A DNA stretch of 51,531 nucleotides, from contig CALWMV010000007.1 of NCBI GenBank assembly GCA_944382125.1, positions 1 to 51,531 of the forward strand. The letters run 5' to 3'. This document shows, in pieces, positions 1-8,228 of the stretch (position 1 is the stretch's first letter; the number at the start of each line of letters is the position of its first letter). The position numbers and the translations under genes were made by a program. The DNA is from an uncultured Lachnospiraceae bacterium (GTDB lineage Bacteria > Bacillota > Clostridia > Lachnospirales > Lachnospiraceae). Below the pieces are notes generated by a model. It was given only the letters and a program-made list of their open reading frames with translations, had not been told where the DNA came from and did no database searches.

Positions 1-989
1 GGCCCGGTGATCACTATATGCTGTTTCTGCCTTACCTCATCGGAAAGCCCCGGTATGCGGAGCACCTCGGCATAGAGGGACTCTGTGGGAAGGAACATGA
101 GGGCAAAATCCGTGGTATAGGGCGGATCTATGTATTTGTCAGCTATGCTTTTTGCCTCTTTTTTTATGAACTGGTCAAGCTCCTTAGTGGCTGCCACAAG
201 GCCCTGGGAGTCCGCATTTTCAGCACATTCCCTTATCCTTTCATAGATATTGCCGGGAAATTTGGAGTCTATGGGCAGATAAAGGAATTCGCCCACAGAT
301 TCCTTGTCCGGTATCTTTACTGCGAACTCAACTGCCTCCTTGTTGGCAGAGGAGCTCCTTTTTGTGATGACGTTTTTATCGTACAGATTATTGGGAAGTA
401 TGTCAGCCAGTATGTTTTCCAGCTGAGCCTCTCCATATATGCCTCTGGTCTTGACGTTGGAGAGGGTGCGGTTCAGGTTTGTGACATCGCTCTCCAGCTT
501 GCTGAGCTCTCCCAGGGAGGTATAGAGGCGGTTAAGCTGTTCTCCGACGGTATTGAAGGATCTTTCAAGTCTTTCATTCAGAGAGGTATCCAGCTTTTTG
601 TTTATCTCGCCCTGGATCTCATTGAGCTTCTGCCTGTTGCTTTCGGAGAGATCAGAAAGGGAGGCTTTGAGGGTCTGCTGAAGACGATCCTGACTGTTTT
701 GAAGATATTCGGATATCTCCATCCTGTTGCGGCGGTTTTCATCCGCATCCTGGGAAAGGCGGCGGTCTATATCCTGACGTATCTCACCCACCTGGCGGGG
801 AATGGCCTCGTTCATGTCCCTTTTGAGTATGGACATGTCGCCGGAGATCCCCTCCATGCGCTTAAGGAGCTCGTCCTTTTTTATCAGGGCGGAAAGCTCC
901 TTTCTGGTGGTTATCAGGATGAAAAGAAGCAGGGCTGAAAGTATCAGCACTGCAGCCAGAAGTATATATAAAATAAGATCCTTATGCAT
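1..989 (-). CDS. rmuC: DNA recombination protein RmuC, 5' part (C-terminus outside window)
   Basis: About 329 residues are visible on the minus strand, running off the left edge. The ATG at 989 follows a good ribosome binding site (CGGAGGAAG on the minus strand). Residues about 5-24 form a single membrane anchor, followed by a long charged coiled-coil segment to about residue 150, then the RmuC nuclease-like domain. The conserved run reading PPYTTDFALMFLPTESLYAE lies near the edge and is diagnostic of the family. RmuC proteins limit recombination at inverted repeats; that role comes from E. coli work, and the enzyme activity is inferred from the fold. It is divergent from the plus-strand deacetylase and appears to be transcribed alone. 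The frame is intact in the part that can be seen. Confidence 0.92.
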   Translation of the reverse strand, partial: MHKDLILYILLAAVLILSALLLFILITTRKELSALIKKDELLKRMEGISGDMSILKRDMNEAIPRQVGEIRQDIDRRLSQDADENRRNRMEISEYLQNSQDRLQQTLKASLSDLSESNRQKLNEIQGEINKKLDTSLNERLERSFNTVGEQLNRLYTSLGELSKLESDVTNLNRTLSNVKTRGIYGEAQLENILADILPNNLYDKNVITKRSSSANKEAVEFAVKIPDKESVGEFLYLPIDSKFPGNIYERIRECAENADSQGLVAATKELDQFIKKEAKSIADKYIDPPYTTDFALMFLPTESLYAEVLRIPGLSDEVRQKQHIVITG

Positions 990-1010
990 GTCTTCCTCCG
1001 TATCTAAGTA

Positions 1011-1040
1011 AGTATAGCATAAATCAGTTAAATATGTTAC
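1011..1040 (-). promoter_or_regulatory. candidate promoter for rmuC
   Basis: On the minus strand a TATACT -10 (1011-1016) sits 18 bases from a weak GTAACA -35 (1035-1040). It is 22 bases upstream of the rmuC start codon. Only the -10 is convincing. Confidence 0.4.
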
Positions 1041-1104
1041 ACTCATTTAGATCGGGCTGGACCATGCCCGGAGGTAAGATCAGGATGAAACGGGAGATAT
1101 AAAG

Positions 1105-2781
1105 ATGGCGTTATCATCAGAGGAAAGAAGACGCAGGCTGCATGCGGCTGCCAGAGGAAAGAGAAATGGCGCGGAGGCTGAAAGAACTGAGAGGCCTGTA
1201 CGTAATGCATATACTGAGACTGAAAGAGCTGAAAAATCTGCCCGTAATACATATACTGAAGCAGAAAGGGCTGAAAGGCCTGCCCGCAATGCATATACTG
1301 AAGAGGAAAGACGCCTGATAGAAAAAAAGAAGAGGGCTGCAAGGCTCAGGGCCGAGAGAAGGAGAAGAGAGCAGAGAAGGAAGAGCATACTTGCAGGTGC
1401 AGGCATCATACTGATCCTTATTATACTGATATTTGCCGTAAGAGGCATATTTGGCCTTCTGTCAGGGAAAAAGACGGAAGAGGGAGCTGATATCACGGCA
1501 CAGACCGAGGTGTCAGGGGGACAGGGTGAAAGCCTGCCTGAGGCCGAGACGGTACCGGAAACGGATCCCGTCACAGAGACCATGGAAGAGGCGGAGAGGC
1601 TTGCCGCCATGTATGATTATGACGGAGCCATAGAGCTTCTCGGGACTCTGCCTGAGGCTGCGGCTGATCCGGAGATAAGCGCTGCCATAGCGGGCTATGA
1701 GGAGACAAAGGCAGGACTTGTGCGTCAGGATATCAGCAAGATCACCCACGTGTTCTTCCACAGCCTGATAGTGGATCCGGAAAATGCCTTTGATAAGTCC
1801 AGATGGGGCACCCAGTCTGACGGCTATAATTCAGTCATGACCACCATATCGGAATTTGAAAAGATGCTGGATGAATTCTACGAGGACGGCTTCGTGCTGG
1901 TAGGCCTTCATGATATGGCTCATATTGAGACCACGGCGGACGGTACCGAGGTCATGGTGGAGGGAGACATCATGCTCCCCGAGGGAAAGAAGGCCATGGT
2001 CATGTCCCAGGATGATGTCTGCTACTATGAATACATGGAGGGGGCAGGCTTTGCCGACAGGATCATAGTCGGAGAGGACGGAAAGCCTACCTGCCACTAT
2101 GTGGATGAGGAGGGCAATGAGCACGTGGGAGAGTATGATCTGGTGCCCATACTGGACCGCTTCGTGGAGGAGCATCCGGACTTCTCCTACAAGGGAGCCA
2201 AGGCCTGCCTGGCATTTACAGGATATAACGGCATACTCGGATATCGTACGGATGAGACCTATGATCCCAATTCTGATATGTATGATGATGAGAAGGAGCC
2301 AAATTATAACATAGAGAAGGACAGAGAGACCGCAAGAGAGGTGGTTGCTGCCCTCAGAGAAGCAGGCTATGAGCTTGCATCCCATAGCTGGGGCCACAGG
2401 GACATGGGCTCAAGGAGTCTCGAGGATATGGAGAAGGATGCGGACAGATGGGATAAAAATGTCAATCAGGAGCTCCTGGGAGGCACCTGCGACATCATAC
2501 TTTATCCCTTCGGTGCAGACGTGGCAGACTGGCATCCCTATACCCATGACAATGCAAAATTCGATTATCTCTGGGATCTGGGCTTCAGATATTTCTGCGG
2601 AGTGGATTCCAATCAGTACTGGGTGCAGGTAGGAAAGGATTACCTGAGACAGGGAAGGAGGAACCTGGACGGATATATGATGTGGATGGACCTTTCGGGA
2701 CAGAGGGATAAGCTTTCAGACCTCTTTGACGATGTGGGAGCCATCTTCGATCCGGCAAGGCCTACTCCGGTCGAGCAGTAA
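1105..2781 (+). CDS. membrane-anchored polysaccharide deacetylase (NodB-type)
   Basis: A 558-residue protein. Residues 1-93 are cytoplasmic, very basic, and contain three copies of a 14-residue repeat (30-71). A single membrane helix (about 95-118) follows, then an acidic linker and an extracellular NodB-like domain (about 210-550). The metal and catalytic motifs are visible: SQDD at 301-304 in place of the usual TxDD, and HSWGH at 427-431. The fold and topology suggest removal of acetyl groups from cell-wall glycan outside the membrane; the exact substrate is unknown. The start at 1105 follows CGGGAGAT. It is divergent from rmuC and separated from ruvA by a hairpin, so probably monocistronic. 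The insertion of about 110 residues between the two motifs is longer than in minimal NodB domains. Confidence 0.85.
   Translation: MALSSEERRRRLHAAARGKRNGAEAERTERPVRNAYTETERAEKSARNTYTEAERAERPARNAYTEEERRLIEKKKRAARLRAERRRREQRRKSILAGAGIILILIILIFAVRGIFGLLSGKKTEEGADITAQTEVSGGQGESLPEAETVPETDPVTETMEEAERLAAMYDYDGAIELLGTLPEAAADPEISAAIAGYEETKAGLVRQDISKITHVFFHSLIVDPENAFDKSRWGTQSDGYNSVMTTISEFEKMLDEFYEDGFVLVGLHDMAHIETTADGTEVMVEGDIMLPEGKKAMVMSQDDVCYYEYMEGAGFADRIIVGEDGKPTCHYVDEEGNEHVGEYDLVPILDRFVEEHPDFSYKGAKACLAFTGYNGILGYRTDETYDPNSDMYDDEKEPNYNIEKDRETAREVVAALREAGYELASHSWGHRDMGSRSLEDMEKDADRWDKNVNQELLGGTCDIILYPFGADVADWHPYTHDNAKFDYLWDLGFRYFCGVDSNQYWVQVGKDYLRQGRRNLDGYMMWMDLSGQRDKLSDLFDDVGAIFDPARPTPVEQ
1192..1317 (+). 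repeat. three tandem 42-bp repeats inside the deacetylase gene
   Basis: Three in-frame copies (1192-1233, 1234-1275, 1276-1317) each encode 14 residues of the form R-P-A-R-N-A-Y-T-E-x-E-R-A-E. They lie in the cytoplasmic N-terminal tail, just before the membrane helix. Copies differ at several bases, so they are not a very recent duplication. Confidence 0.85.
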
Positions 2782-2797
2782 GCAGTTTCAGCACAGG

Positions 2798-2834
2798 GGC
2801 GGGAGTCAGAGAAGGCGTCCCGCCTTTCGCTTTC
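2798..2834 (+). terminator. weak intrinsic terminator after the deacetylase gene
   Basis: A perfect 7-bp GC stem (GGCGGGA at 2798-2804 with TCCCGCC at 2818-2824) is followed by an interrupted T-rich run (TTTCGCTTTC). It would partly separate the deacetylase gene from ruvA. Confidence 0.5.
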
Positions 2835-2850
2835 AGGAAGGATCAGAAGG

Positions 2851-3468
2851 ATGATAAGCTATATACACGGCATACTGGCGGAAAAGGAAGATGGTTATAT
2901 AGTCGTTGAGGCCGGGGGAGTCGGCTATGGCATCAATGTGCCCGTATCCGTCATTCCCCAGCTTCCTACCATAGGTGAGGAACTAAGGATATATACCCAT
3001 TATTCGGTAAGGGAGGACGGACAGACCCTGTACGGCTTTCTGTTCAGGGAGGACAGGGAGATGTTCAGAAGGCTCATCTCGGTAAATGGGGTAGGGCCCA
3101 AGGGAGCCTTGTCCATACTGTCAGTGCTCGGGCCTGATGACCTGAGGCTTGCGATAGTGACGGGAGACTCCAGGTCAATAAGCAGAGCTCCGGGCATAGG
3201 ACAGAAAACGGCCCAGAGGGTGATACTGGATCTCAAGGATAAGCTCGGAAGCGAGCTTACGGAGGCCGAGCTGAGGCTTGGTGACGGGAAAGGACCTGGA
3301 GCGGAGGGTGCTCTGCCTTCCGGATCTGCAGCGGCTGAGGCCATCGATGCCCTTACGGTGCTTGGATATACCAGAGTGGAGGCAGGAAGGGCAGTGAGAA
3401 AGGCGGAGTATCCGGAGGGCGCTTCCACTGAGGAGATACTCAGACAGGCCCTGAGGATCATCAAATGA
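2851..3468 (+). CDS. ruvA: Holliday junction branch migration protein RuvA
   Basis: A 205-residue protein of normal family length. RuvA forms tetramers that bind four-way DNA junctions and load the RuvB motor. The N-terminal OB fold (1-62) is followed by two helix-hairpin-helix motifs (VNGVGPK at 78-84 and PGIGQKTAQR at 114-123) and a C-terminal RuvB-binding domain (about 155-205). The ATG at 2851 follows GAAGG. The stop overlaps the apbE start by four bases, so apbE is translationally coupled. RuvB lies 3.2 kb downstream, separated by three unrelated genes; no ruvC is in the window. Confidence 0.97.
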   Translation: MISYIHGILAEKEDGYIVVEAGGVGYGINVPVSVIPQLPTIGEELRIYTHYSVREDGQTLYGFLFREDREMFRRLISVNGVGPKGALSILSVLGPDDLRLAIVTGDSRSISRAPGIGQKTAQRVILDLKDKLGSELTEAELRLGDGKGPGAEGALPSGSAAAEAIDALTVLGYTRVEAGRAVRKAEYPEGASTEEILRQALRIIK

Positions 3469-4550
3469 GAAAAAGGATACTGAATCTTCTGCCTCTTGCG
3501 GTTTTTCTGCTGGTCATAGCCATACTCATAAACGGAGAGGACAGGAGGAGTCTTTATAAGGGCGGAGACAGTGCAGAGACCGGATCCTCCTCAGTAAAAG
3601 AAGGTTCAGGCGAAGATGGTGATGAGGAATACCCTATGAGCAGGGATGCCTTCCTCCTTGATACCTACTGTACGATAAGTATCTATGAGGGAGGAGGAAG
3701 TCAGGCCCTGGAGGCGGCCCTTGAGCAGCTTGAGCTTTATGACAGGCTGTTTTCCCCTGAGGGAGAGGATTCTGATATAAGCAGGATAAATAACAGACAG
3801 GAAGACAGCCTTCAGATAGACCCGGAGACTGCAGAGCTCTTTGAAAGCGTAGACTCTGTATATGAAAGTGCAGAGGGGGACTTTGAAATCGGCATAGGAG
3901 CCCTTACAGACCTCTGGGACATTAAGGAAAGGACAGAGCCTCCCAAAGCCTCGGAGATAGATGAGGCCAGGAGACAGGTCTTTTATAAAGGCTTTCAGAT
4001 AGAACGCAGGGAGGATGGAAGCTGCTGGTTCATAAGCAGCCTTAAGGATATTAAGGTAGATGTGGGAGCCTTTGCGAAGGGCTATATAGCTGATCGCCTG
4101 AAGGACATACTCATGGACTCGGGTGTAAGTTCCGCCATCATAAATCTGGGAGGCAATGTACTCTGCTTCGGAAAGGACAGGGACGGGGACAGTTTCAAGG
4201 TGGGAGTCCGCTATCCCGAGCACCTTTCTGATGAGATAGCCTTTACCGTGGAAGCAGATGATATCTCCGTTGTGACTGCCGGGACCTATGAAAGATATTT
4301 TGAATATGAGGGAAGAAGATACCATCATATACTGGATCCTGCCACCGGTTATCCTGCAGACAGCGATCTTTGTTCCGTTACCGTGGCGGGAGAGAGCTCT
4401 GCCCTCTGTGATGCCCTTTGTACGACCCTGCTCATAAAGGGCAGAGATGAGGGAGAGAGCTGGCTCAGGAAATATAATCAGGACAACAAGACCTCCTATG
4501 AGGCCTGGTTCATAGATGAAGACATGAATGTGACGCATACTGAGGGATGA
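3465..4550 (+). CDS. apbE: FAD:protein FMN transferase, ApbE family
   Basis: A 361-residue protein with an N-terminal membrane segment (7-23) and an extracytoplasmic ApbE domain. ApbE enzymes attach FMN covalently to Thr or Ser of target proteins such as Rnf/Nqr subunits. Conserved elements visible are DVGAFAKGYIAD (199-210), INLGGN (226-231), HHILDPATGYP (287-297) and the metal-binding DALCTTL region (316-322). There is no lipobox cysteine after the hydrophobic stretch, so it looks anchored by an uncleaved signal rather than as a lipoprotein, which is more usual. It overlaps both ruvA and the exonuclease gene by four bases. No Rnf or other flavinylated target gene is nearby. Confidence 0.9.
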   Translation: MRKRILNLLPLAVFLLVIAILINGEDRRSLYKGGDSAETGSSSVKEGSGEDGDEEYPMSRDAFLLDTYCTISIYEGGGSQALEAALEQLELYDRLFSPEGEDSDISRINNRQEDSLQIDPETAELFESVDSVYESAEGDFEIGIGALTDLWDIKERTEPPKASEIDEARRQVFYKGFQIERREDGSCWFISSLKDIKVDVGAFAKGYIADRLKDILMDSGVSSAIINLGGNVLCFGKDRDGDSFKVGVRYPEHLSDEIAFTVEADDISVVTAGTYERYFEYEGRRYHHILDPATGYPADSDLCSVTVAGESSALCDALCTTLLIKGRDEGESWLRKYNQDNKTSYEAWFIDEDMNVTHTEG

Positions 4551-5716
4551 TAACAAGAGATCAGGAGATAAAAAACGGATACGGGGAGGACTTTTCCTTC
4601 ATAGGCCCTGCAGAGAGGCTGATATTTTTCGATATCGAGACCACGGGGCTCAAGGCTGGCAGGGCGGAGCTCTACCTCATCGGTGTGCTGAGGCTTGAGG
4701 CAGGCAGATGGATCCTTTCCCAGTGGTTCTCGGAGAGCATGGAGGATGAGGAAGCACTGCTTGATGAGCTTCAGTCTCTGATAACTGAAAAGAGGCAGGA
4801 AGCCTCGGGCAGGCAGCCCATCCTGGTGAGCTATAACGGGGATGGCTTCGATATCCCCTTCATATCCCAGTGCCTCAGGGCCTATGGAAGACAGGATATA
4901 ACAAAGTCGGTGCTGAGCTTCGACCTTTACAGACATTTCCGCGGCCTTAAGTCCATACTGGGACTTACGAGCATGAAGCTCAAGGCCGTCGAGGGCTTCC
5001 TTGGCATAGCAAGGGAGGACTGCTATGGAGGAGGAGAGCTCATACCTGTCTATGAGGAATACCGCAGGCTGAAAAGCCATGGCGGAGATGAAGAGAAAAG
5101 AGGGGAGCTCCTTGAAATGCTGCTCCTTCATAATGCCGAGGATATCAGCAATCTTCCCCATATATGCAGGCTTAATTCTTATTCTTCCCTTCTTTCGGGC
5201 GGATATGTGCTGGATGGAGCGGAACTGGTCAATGTTGACAAAAGAGCTTCCCTTGATCTGAGGCTCTCACTCAGCTCAGGCCTTCCTTCAGAGTTTGCCT
5301 ATGAGGATGAGCATTATGTCATCAGTGCTTCGGGAAGCAGAGCCGATCTGCTCAATATCGCTGTGAACCTTTACGAAGGGGAGCTCAGGTATTTCTTTGC
5401 CGACCATAAAAATTACTACTACCTGCCCATGGAGGACAGGGCCATACATAAATCCGTGGGAGCCTTCGTGGAAAGATCCGCAAGGCGGCAGGCCACAAAA
5501 GAGACCTGCTACGAAAGAAAACAGGGGCTTTTCCTGCCGGAGCCGGAGATCATATTTGCCCCTGTATATAAAAGTGCTTTCAGATCGGAGCAGCAATATG
5601 CCCTCTTTGACCGGCAGATACTCACAAACGAATGCAAGCTCCTGGAATACGCTTCGGCGGTCATCAGATATGCCGCAGCCAAAATAAATACAAAAACCAG
5701 GGAGAAGATGGTATAA
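4547..5716 (+). CDS. RNase H-like DEDDh exonuclease (YprB-like)
   Basis: A 389-residue protein. The N-terminal half is a DEDD exonuclease domain: FFDIETTGL at 27-35 supplies the first two acidic residues, and ILVSYNGDGFDIPF supplies another conserved aspartate. The HNAEDISNLPHI segment supplies the late histidine and aspartate. This matches the ribonuclease H-like family that includes B. subtilis YprB, whose substrate is not settled. The C-terminal half (about 225-389) has no domain I can name. Its start overlaps the apbE stop (ATGA), making a ruvA-apbE-exonuclease operon. The stop codon lies inside the first arm of the hairpin cluster that follows. Confidence 0.82.
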   Translation: MITRDQEIKNGYGEDFSFIGPAERLIFFDIETTGLKAGRAELYLIGVLRLEAGRWILSQWFSESMEDEEALLDELQSLITEKRQEASGRQPILVSYNGDGFDIPFISQCLRAYGRQDITKSVLSFDLYRHFRGLKSILGLTSMKLKAVEGFLGIAREDCYGGGELIPVYEEYRRLKSHGGDEEKRGELLEMLLLHNAEDISNLPHICRLNSYSSLLSGGYVLDGAELVNVDKRASLDLRLSLSSGLPSEFAYEDEHYVISASGSRADLLNIAVNLYEGELRYFFADHKNYYYLPMEDRAIHKSVGAFVERSARRQATKETCYERKQGLFLPEPEIIFAPVYKSAFRSEQQYALFDRQILTNECKLLEYASAVIRYAAAKINTKTREKMV

Positions 5717-5802
5717 TAAATTTCGCAAAGCGAAATTTAAAGCCGCTGTGCGGCTTTCTCCGTCTTGCGACGGAGATTATACTATTCGCAAGCAAAGCTT
5801 GC
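5711..5802 (+). repeat. cluster of four perfect hairpins with a closing stem (cloverleaf-like element)
   Basis: Hairpin 1 has a perfect 10-bp stem (5717-5726 with 5730-5739, loop AAA). Hairpin 2 is 8 bp (5739-5746 with 5750-5757, loop TGT). Hairpin 3 is 8 bp (5757-5764 with 5769-5776, loop TTGC). Hairpin 4 is 6 bp (5788-5793 with 5797-5802, loop AAA). Hairpins 1-3 abut with no spacer, and GTATAAT at 5711-5717 pairs perfectly with ATTATAC at 5776-5782, which would close hairpins 1-3 into a four-way junction. It begins within the exonuclease stop region. There is no terminal T-run, so it is not a standard terminator. It resembles REP- or MITE-type palindromic elements. Confidence 0.8.
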
Positions 5803-5830
5803 TCATACCGCAGCTGAAAAAGGAGTCACC

Positions 5831-6712
5831 ATGGAACAGGCATTATCATCGTATAAGGTTTTTTATGAGGTCGCAAAGGCCGGCAATATCTCCAAGGCCT
5901 CCAAGGCCCTGATGATAAGCCAGCCTGCCATCTCAAAGTCTATAAGCAAGCTTGAAGAGGAATTGGGAGTAAGGCTTTTCTCCAGAAATTCCAGGGGAGT
6001 CATGCTCACATCGGAGGGAGAGATCCTTTTTGAGCATGTGGCGGATGCCTTCGGTTTCATTGAAAGAGGAGAGGATGAGATCAGAAAGCTTCGGGAGTTC
6101 AATATCGGACACCTGAGGATAGGCGGTTCCACCACCCTCTGCAAGTATCTGCTGATACCCTATCTCAAGGAGTACCTGAAGCTTTATCCTCACATGAAGA
6201 TAAGCATCACCAATCAGGAATCTCTGAGCACGATAAAGGAGATAGAAGAAAAGAAGCTGGACGTGGGAGCCGTGGTGCTCACCAATGTCAAGAACAGCAT
6301 CAGATTCCTGAAGATAATGGACGTGGAGGACATCTTTGTCTGCACCCCCGAATATCTGAAGAATCTGAGACTGATAGAGGGCAATGATGCCGACATACTG
6401 AGCTCGGCCAATATCATGCTGCTTAACAGCGACAACATCTCCAGAAAGCATATAGATGAATATTTCCGTGTCCAGGGCATAGTCCCCAGGAGGATGCTGG
6501 AGATATCCACCATGGATCTGCTGATCGAATTTGCAAAGATAGGCCTGGGAGTGGCTGCGGTCATCAAGGAATTCGTACTGTCGGAGCTTAAGGAGGGATC
6601 CCTGATACAGATCCCCATAGATGTGCCGGTGCCGGGAAGACAGGCAGGATTTGCATATCTGGAATCAAATAAAAATGAAGCCCTCAGGAAGTTCCTGAGG
6701 AGCGCAGGCTGA
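5831..6712 (+). CDS. LysR-family transcriptional regulator
   Basis: A 293-residue protein with the standard LysR layout: an N-terminal winged helix-turn-helix (about 1-63, including the segment SQPAISKSISKLEEELGVRL) and a periplasmic-binding-protein-like effector domain (about 88-290). I chose the ATG at 5831 because it follows AAGGAG with six-base spacing; a longer TTG frame from 5765 would begin inside the hairpin cluster. Nothing in the sequence shows the ligand or target. LysR genes often regulate a divergent neighbour, but here the neighbours are co-directional and the gene sits alone between the exonuclease and ruvB. Its stop is 11 bases before ruvB, so the two may share a transcript. 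Confidence 0.92.
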   Translation: MEQALSSYKVFYEVAKAGNISKASKALMISQPAISKSISKLEEELGVRLFSRNSRGVMLTSEGEILFEHVADAFGFIERGEDEIRKLREFNIGHLRIGGSTTLCKYLLIPYLKEYLKLYPHMKISITNQESLSTIKEIEEKKLDVGAVVLTNVKNSIRFLKIMDVEDIFVCTPEYLKNLRLIEGNDADILSSANIMLLNSDNISRKHIDEYFRVQGIVPRRMLEISTMDLLIEFAKIGLGVAAVIKEFVLSELKEGSLIQIPIDVPVPGRQAGFAYLESNKNEALRKFLRSAG

Positions 6713-6723
6713 AAAGGTTTTAA

Positions 6724-7737
6724 ATGGGACGTTTGATAAATACTGACATAACCGAGGAGGATAAGCTCAGCGAGGACAAGCTGAGGCCTCAGAGATTATC
6801 GGAATATATAGGCCAGGAAAAGATACGGGAAATGATGAGCGTGTATATAGAGGCTGCAAGGAACCGCAAGGAGCCTCTGGACCATGTGCTTTTCTACGGT
6901 CCTCCCGGACTTGGAAAGACCACTCTTTCCTGCATCATAGCCAATGAGATGGGGGTCAATATCAAGATCACCTCAGGCCCTGCGATAGAAAAGCCCGGGG
7001 ATATGGCTGCCATACTCAACAACCTTTCCGAGGGAGACGTGCTGTTCATAGATGAGATACACAGGCTGAACCGCCAGGTGGAGGAAGTTCTTTATCCTGC
7101 CATGGAGGATTTTGCCATAGACATCCTGATCGGCAAGGAGGCCGGAGCCAGGAGCGTGAGGCTCGACCTCCCCAGATTCACCCTTGTGGGAGCCACCACC
7201 AGGGCCGGACTCTTATCAGCACCCTTAAGGGATAGGTTCGGAGTGGTGCAGAAGATGGAATTTTATACGCCGGCAGAGCTCAGCACCATAGTGAAAAGAT
7301 CTGCGAAGGTGCTGAAGGTGGACATAGATGATGCCGGAGCCATGCGTATAGCGAGAAGGAGCAGGGGAACGCCGAGACTTGCCAACAGGCTTCTGAGAAG
7401 GGTAAGGGACTTTGCTGAAGTCAGATTCAATGGAAGTATAGACAGCGAGGTGGCGGATTATGCCCTGGATATCCTGGATGTGGACAGGCTTGGCCTGGAT
7501 CAGAATGACAGAGAATACCTCCTCTGCATAATAGAAAAATTCGGAGGCGGGCCCGTCGGGATAGATACTCTCTCAGCGGCCCTGGGAGAGGACAGCGGCA
7601 CCCTGGAGGATGTGATAGAGCCCTATCTCCTTATGAACGGACTCATACAGAGGACACCGAGGGGAAGAGTGGCTACGGACAGTGCTTATCAGCATTTGGG
7701 ACATGAAAGGCTGGGGCAGCAGAGCCTCAGGTTTTGA
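6724..7737 (+). CDS. ruvB: Holliday junction branch migration helicase RuvB
   Basis: A 337-residue AAA+ ATPase, normal length. It is the hexameric motor that drives branch migration with RuvA. Visible motifs are Walker A GPPGLGKT (59-66), Walker B DEIH (110-113) and the sensor segment GATTRAG (from 157). The C-terminal winged-helix domain (about 260-337) binds DNA and contains the conserved [16 protein letters not shown] stretch. The ribosome binding site is weak (AAAGG). The stop lies at the beginning of the zapA frame, suggesting coupling. Confidence 0.97.
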   Translation: MGRLINTDITEEDKLSEDKLRPQRLSEYIGQEKIREMMSVYIEAARNRKEPLDHVLFYGPPGLGKTTLSCIIANEMGVNIKITSGPAIEKPGDMAAILNNLSEGDVLFIDEIHRLNRQVEEVLYPAMEDFAIDILIGKEAGARSVRLDLPRFTLVGATTRAGLLSAPLRDRFGVVQKMEFYTPAELSTIVKRSAKVLKVDIDDAGAMRIARRSRGTPRLANRLLRRVRDFAEVRFNGSIDSEVADYALDILDVDRLGLDQNDREYLLCIIEKFGGGPVGIDTLSAALGEDSGTLEDVIEPYLLMNGLIQRTPRGRVATDSAYQHLGHERLGQQSLRF

Positions 7738-7751
7738 ACGGGTATCAGAGC

Positions 7752-8216
7752 ATGAAGGATAACAAACAGAAAAACGAAGTGACTGAGGTCCTCATAAACG
7801 GAAAGGTCTACAGCATTGCCGGGGCTGACGGAGCCTATATACAGAAGGTGGCAGCCTTCCTTAACCGTAAGCTGGCTGAGATAAAGACGGTGCAGGGATA
7901 TAATCATATGTCCGAGGAGTACCGTACCCTTATGCTGGAGCTGAATGTCTGTGATGAGTATTTCAGGGCCCTGGATGACAATGCGGCTCTCAGGGAGCGG
8001 GCTGACGAGATGGAAAGGGAGCTTTATTCCGTAAAGCATGATATGGTCGGTACCAGGCTCAAACTTGAAAATGCCCTCAAGCAGCAGGAGGTACTGGAAG
8101 CCCGCTGTGAGGAGTGGAAGCGCAGATATGAGGAGCTCAGCGGAGGCACCTCATACGGTGAGCAGGCAGAGGAGCCGGAGGGAAGGATAATCTCCATAAC
8201 TCCCAAGGCTCAGTAA
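7752..8216 (+). CDS. zapA: cell division protein ZapA
   Basis: About 154 residues from the ATG at 7752; an in-frame TTG at 7734 overlapping the ruvB stop is an alternative and would add six residues. The N-terminal region (about 10-95) matches the ZapA domain, which binds and bundles FtsZ at the septum: it has the EVLINGKVYSIAG strand and the EYRTLMLELNVCDEYF helix. The remainder is a charged helical segment likely to form a coiled coil (about 80-140). The gene order ruvB-zapA-U32 peptidase is common in Clostridia. The ribosome binding site for either start is poor. Confidence 0.85.
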   Translation: MKDNKQKNEVTEVLINGKVYSIAGADGAYIQKVAAFLNRKLAEIKTVQGYNHMSEEYRTLMLELNVCDEYFRALDDNAALRERADEMERELYSVKHDMVGTRLKLENALKQQEVLEARCEEWKRRYEELSGGTSYGEQAEEPEGRIISITPKAQ

Positions 8217-8228
8217 GCCTTTGCCGGG

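Noticed and set aside
18-938. A 306-residue plus-strand open frame at the left edge
   Set aside because: It is the antisense shadow of rmuC, whose minus-strand frame has clear family motifs, a membrane anchor and a ribosome binding site.
1192-1317. The triple repeat as a CRISPR or mobile element
   Set aside because: The units are contiguous, in frame and without spacers; they encode a protein repeat.
5717-5802. Hairpin cluster as a tRNA or CRISPR array
   Set aside because: The arms lack tRNA T-loop and acceptor sequence, and the hairpins differ from each other with no equal-length spacers.
5765-5830. Extended N-terminus of the LysR gene from a TTG
   Set aside because: It would be translated from within the hairpin cluster; the ATG at 5831 has a proper AAGGAG site and gives a standard LysR start.
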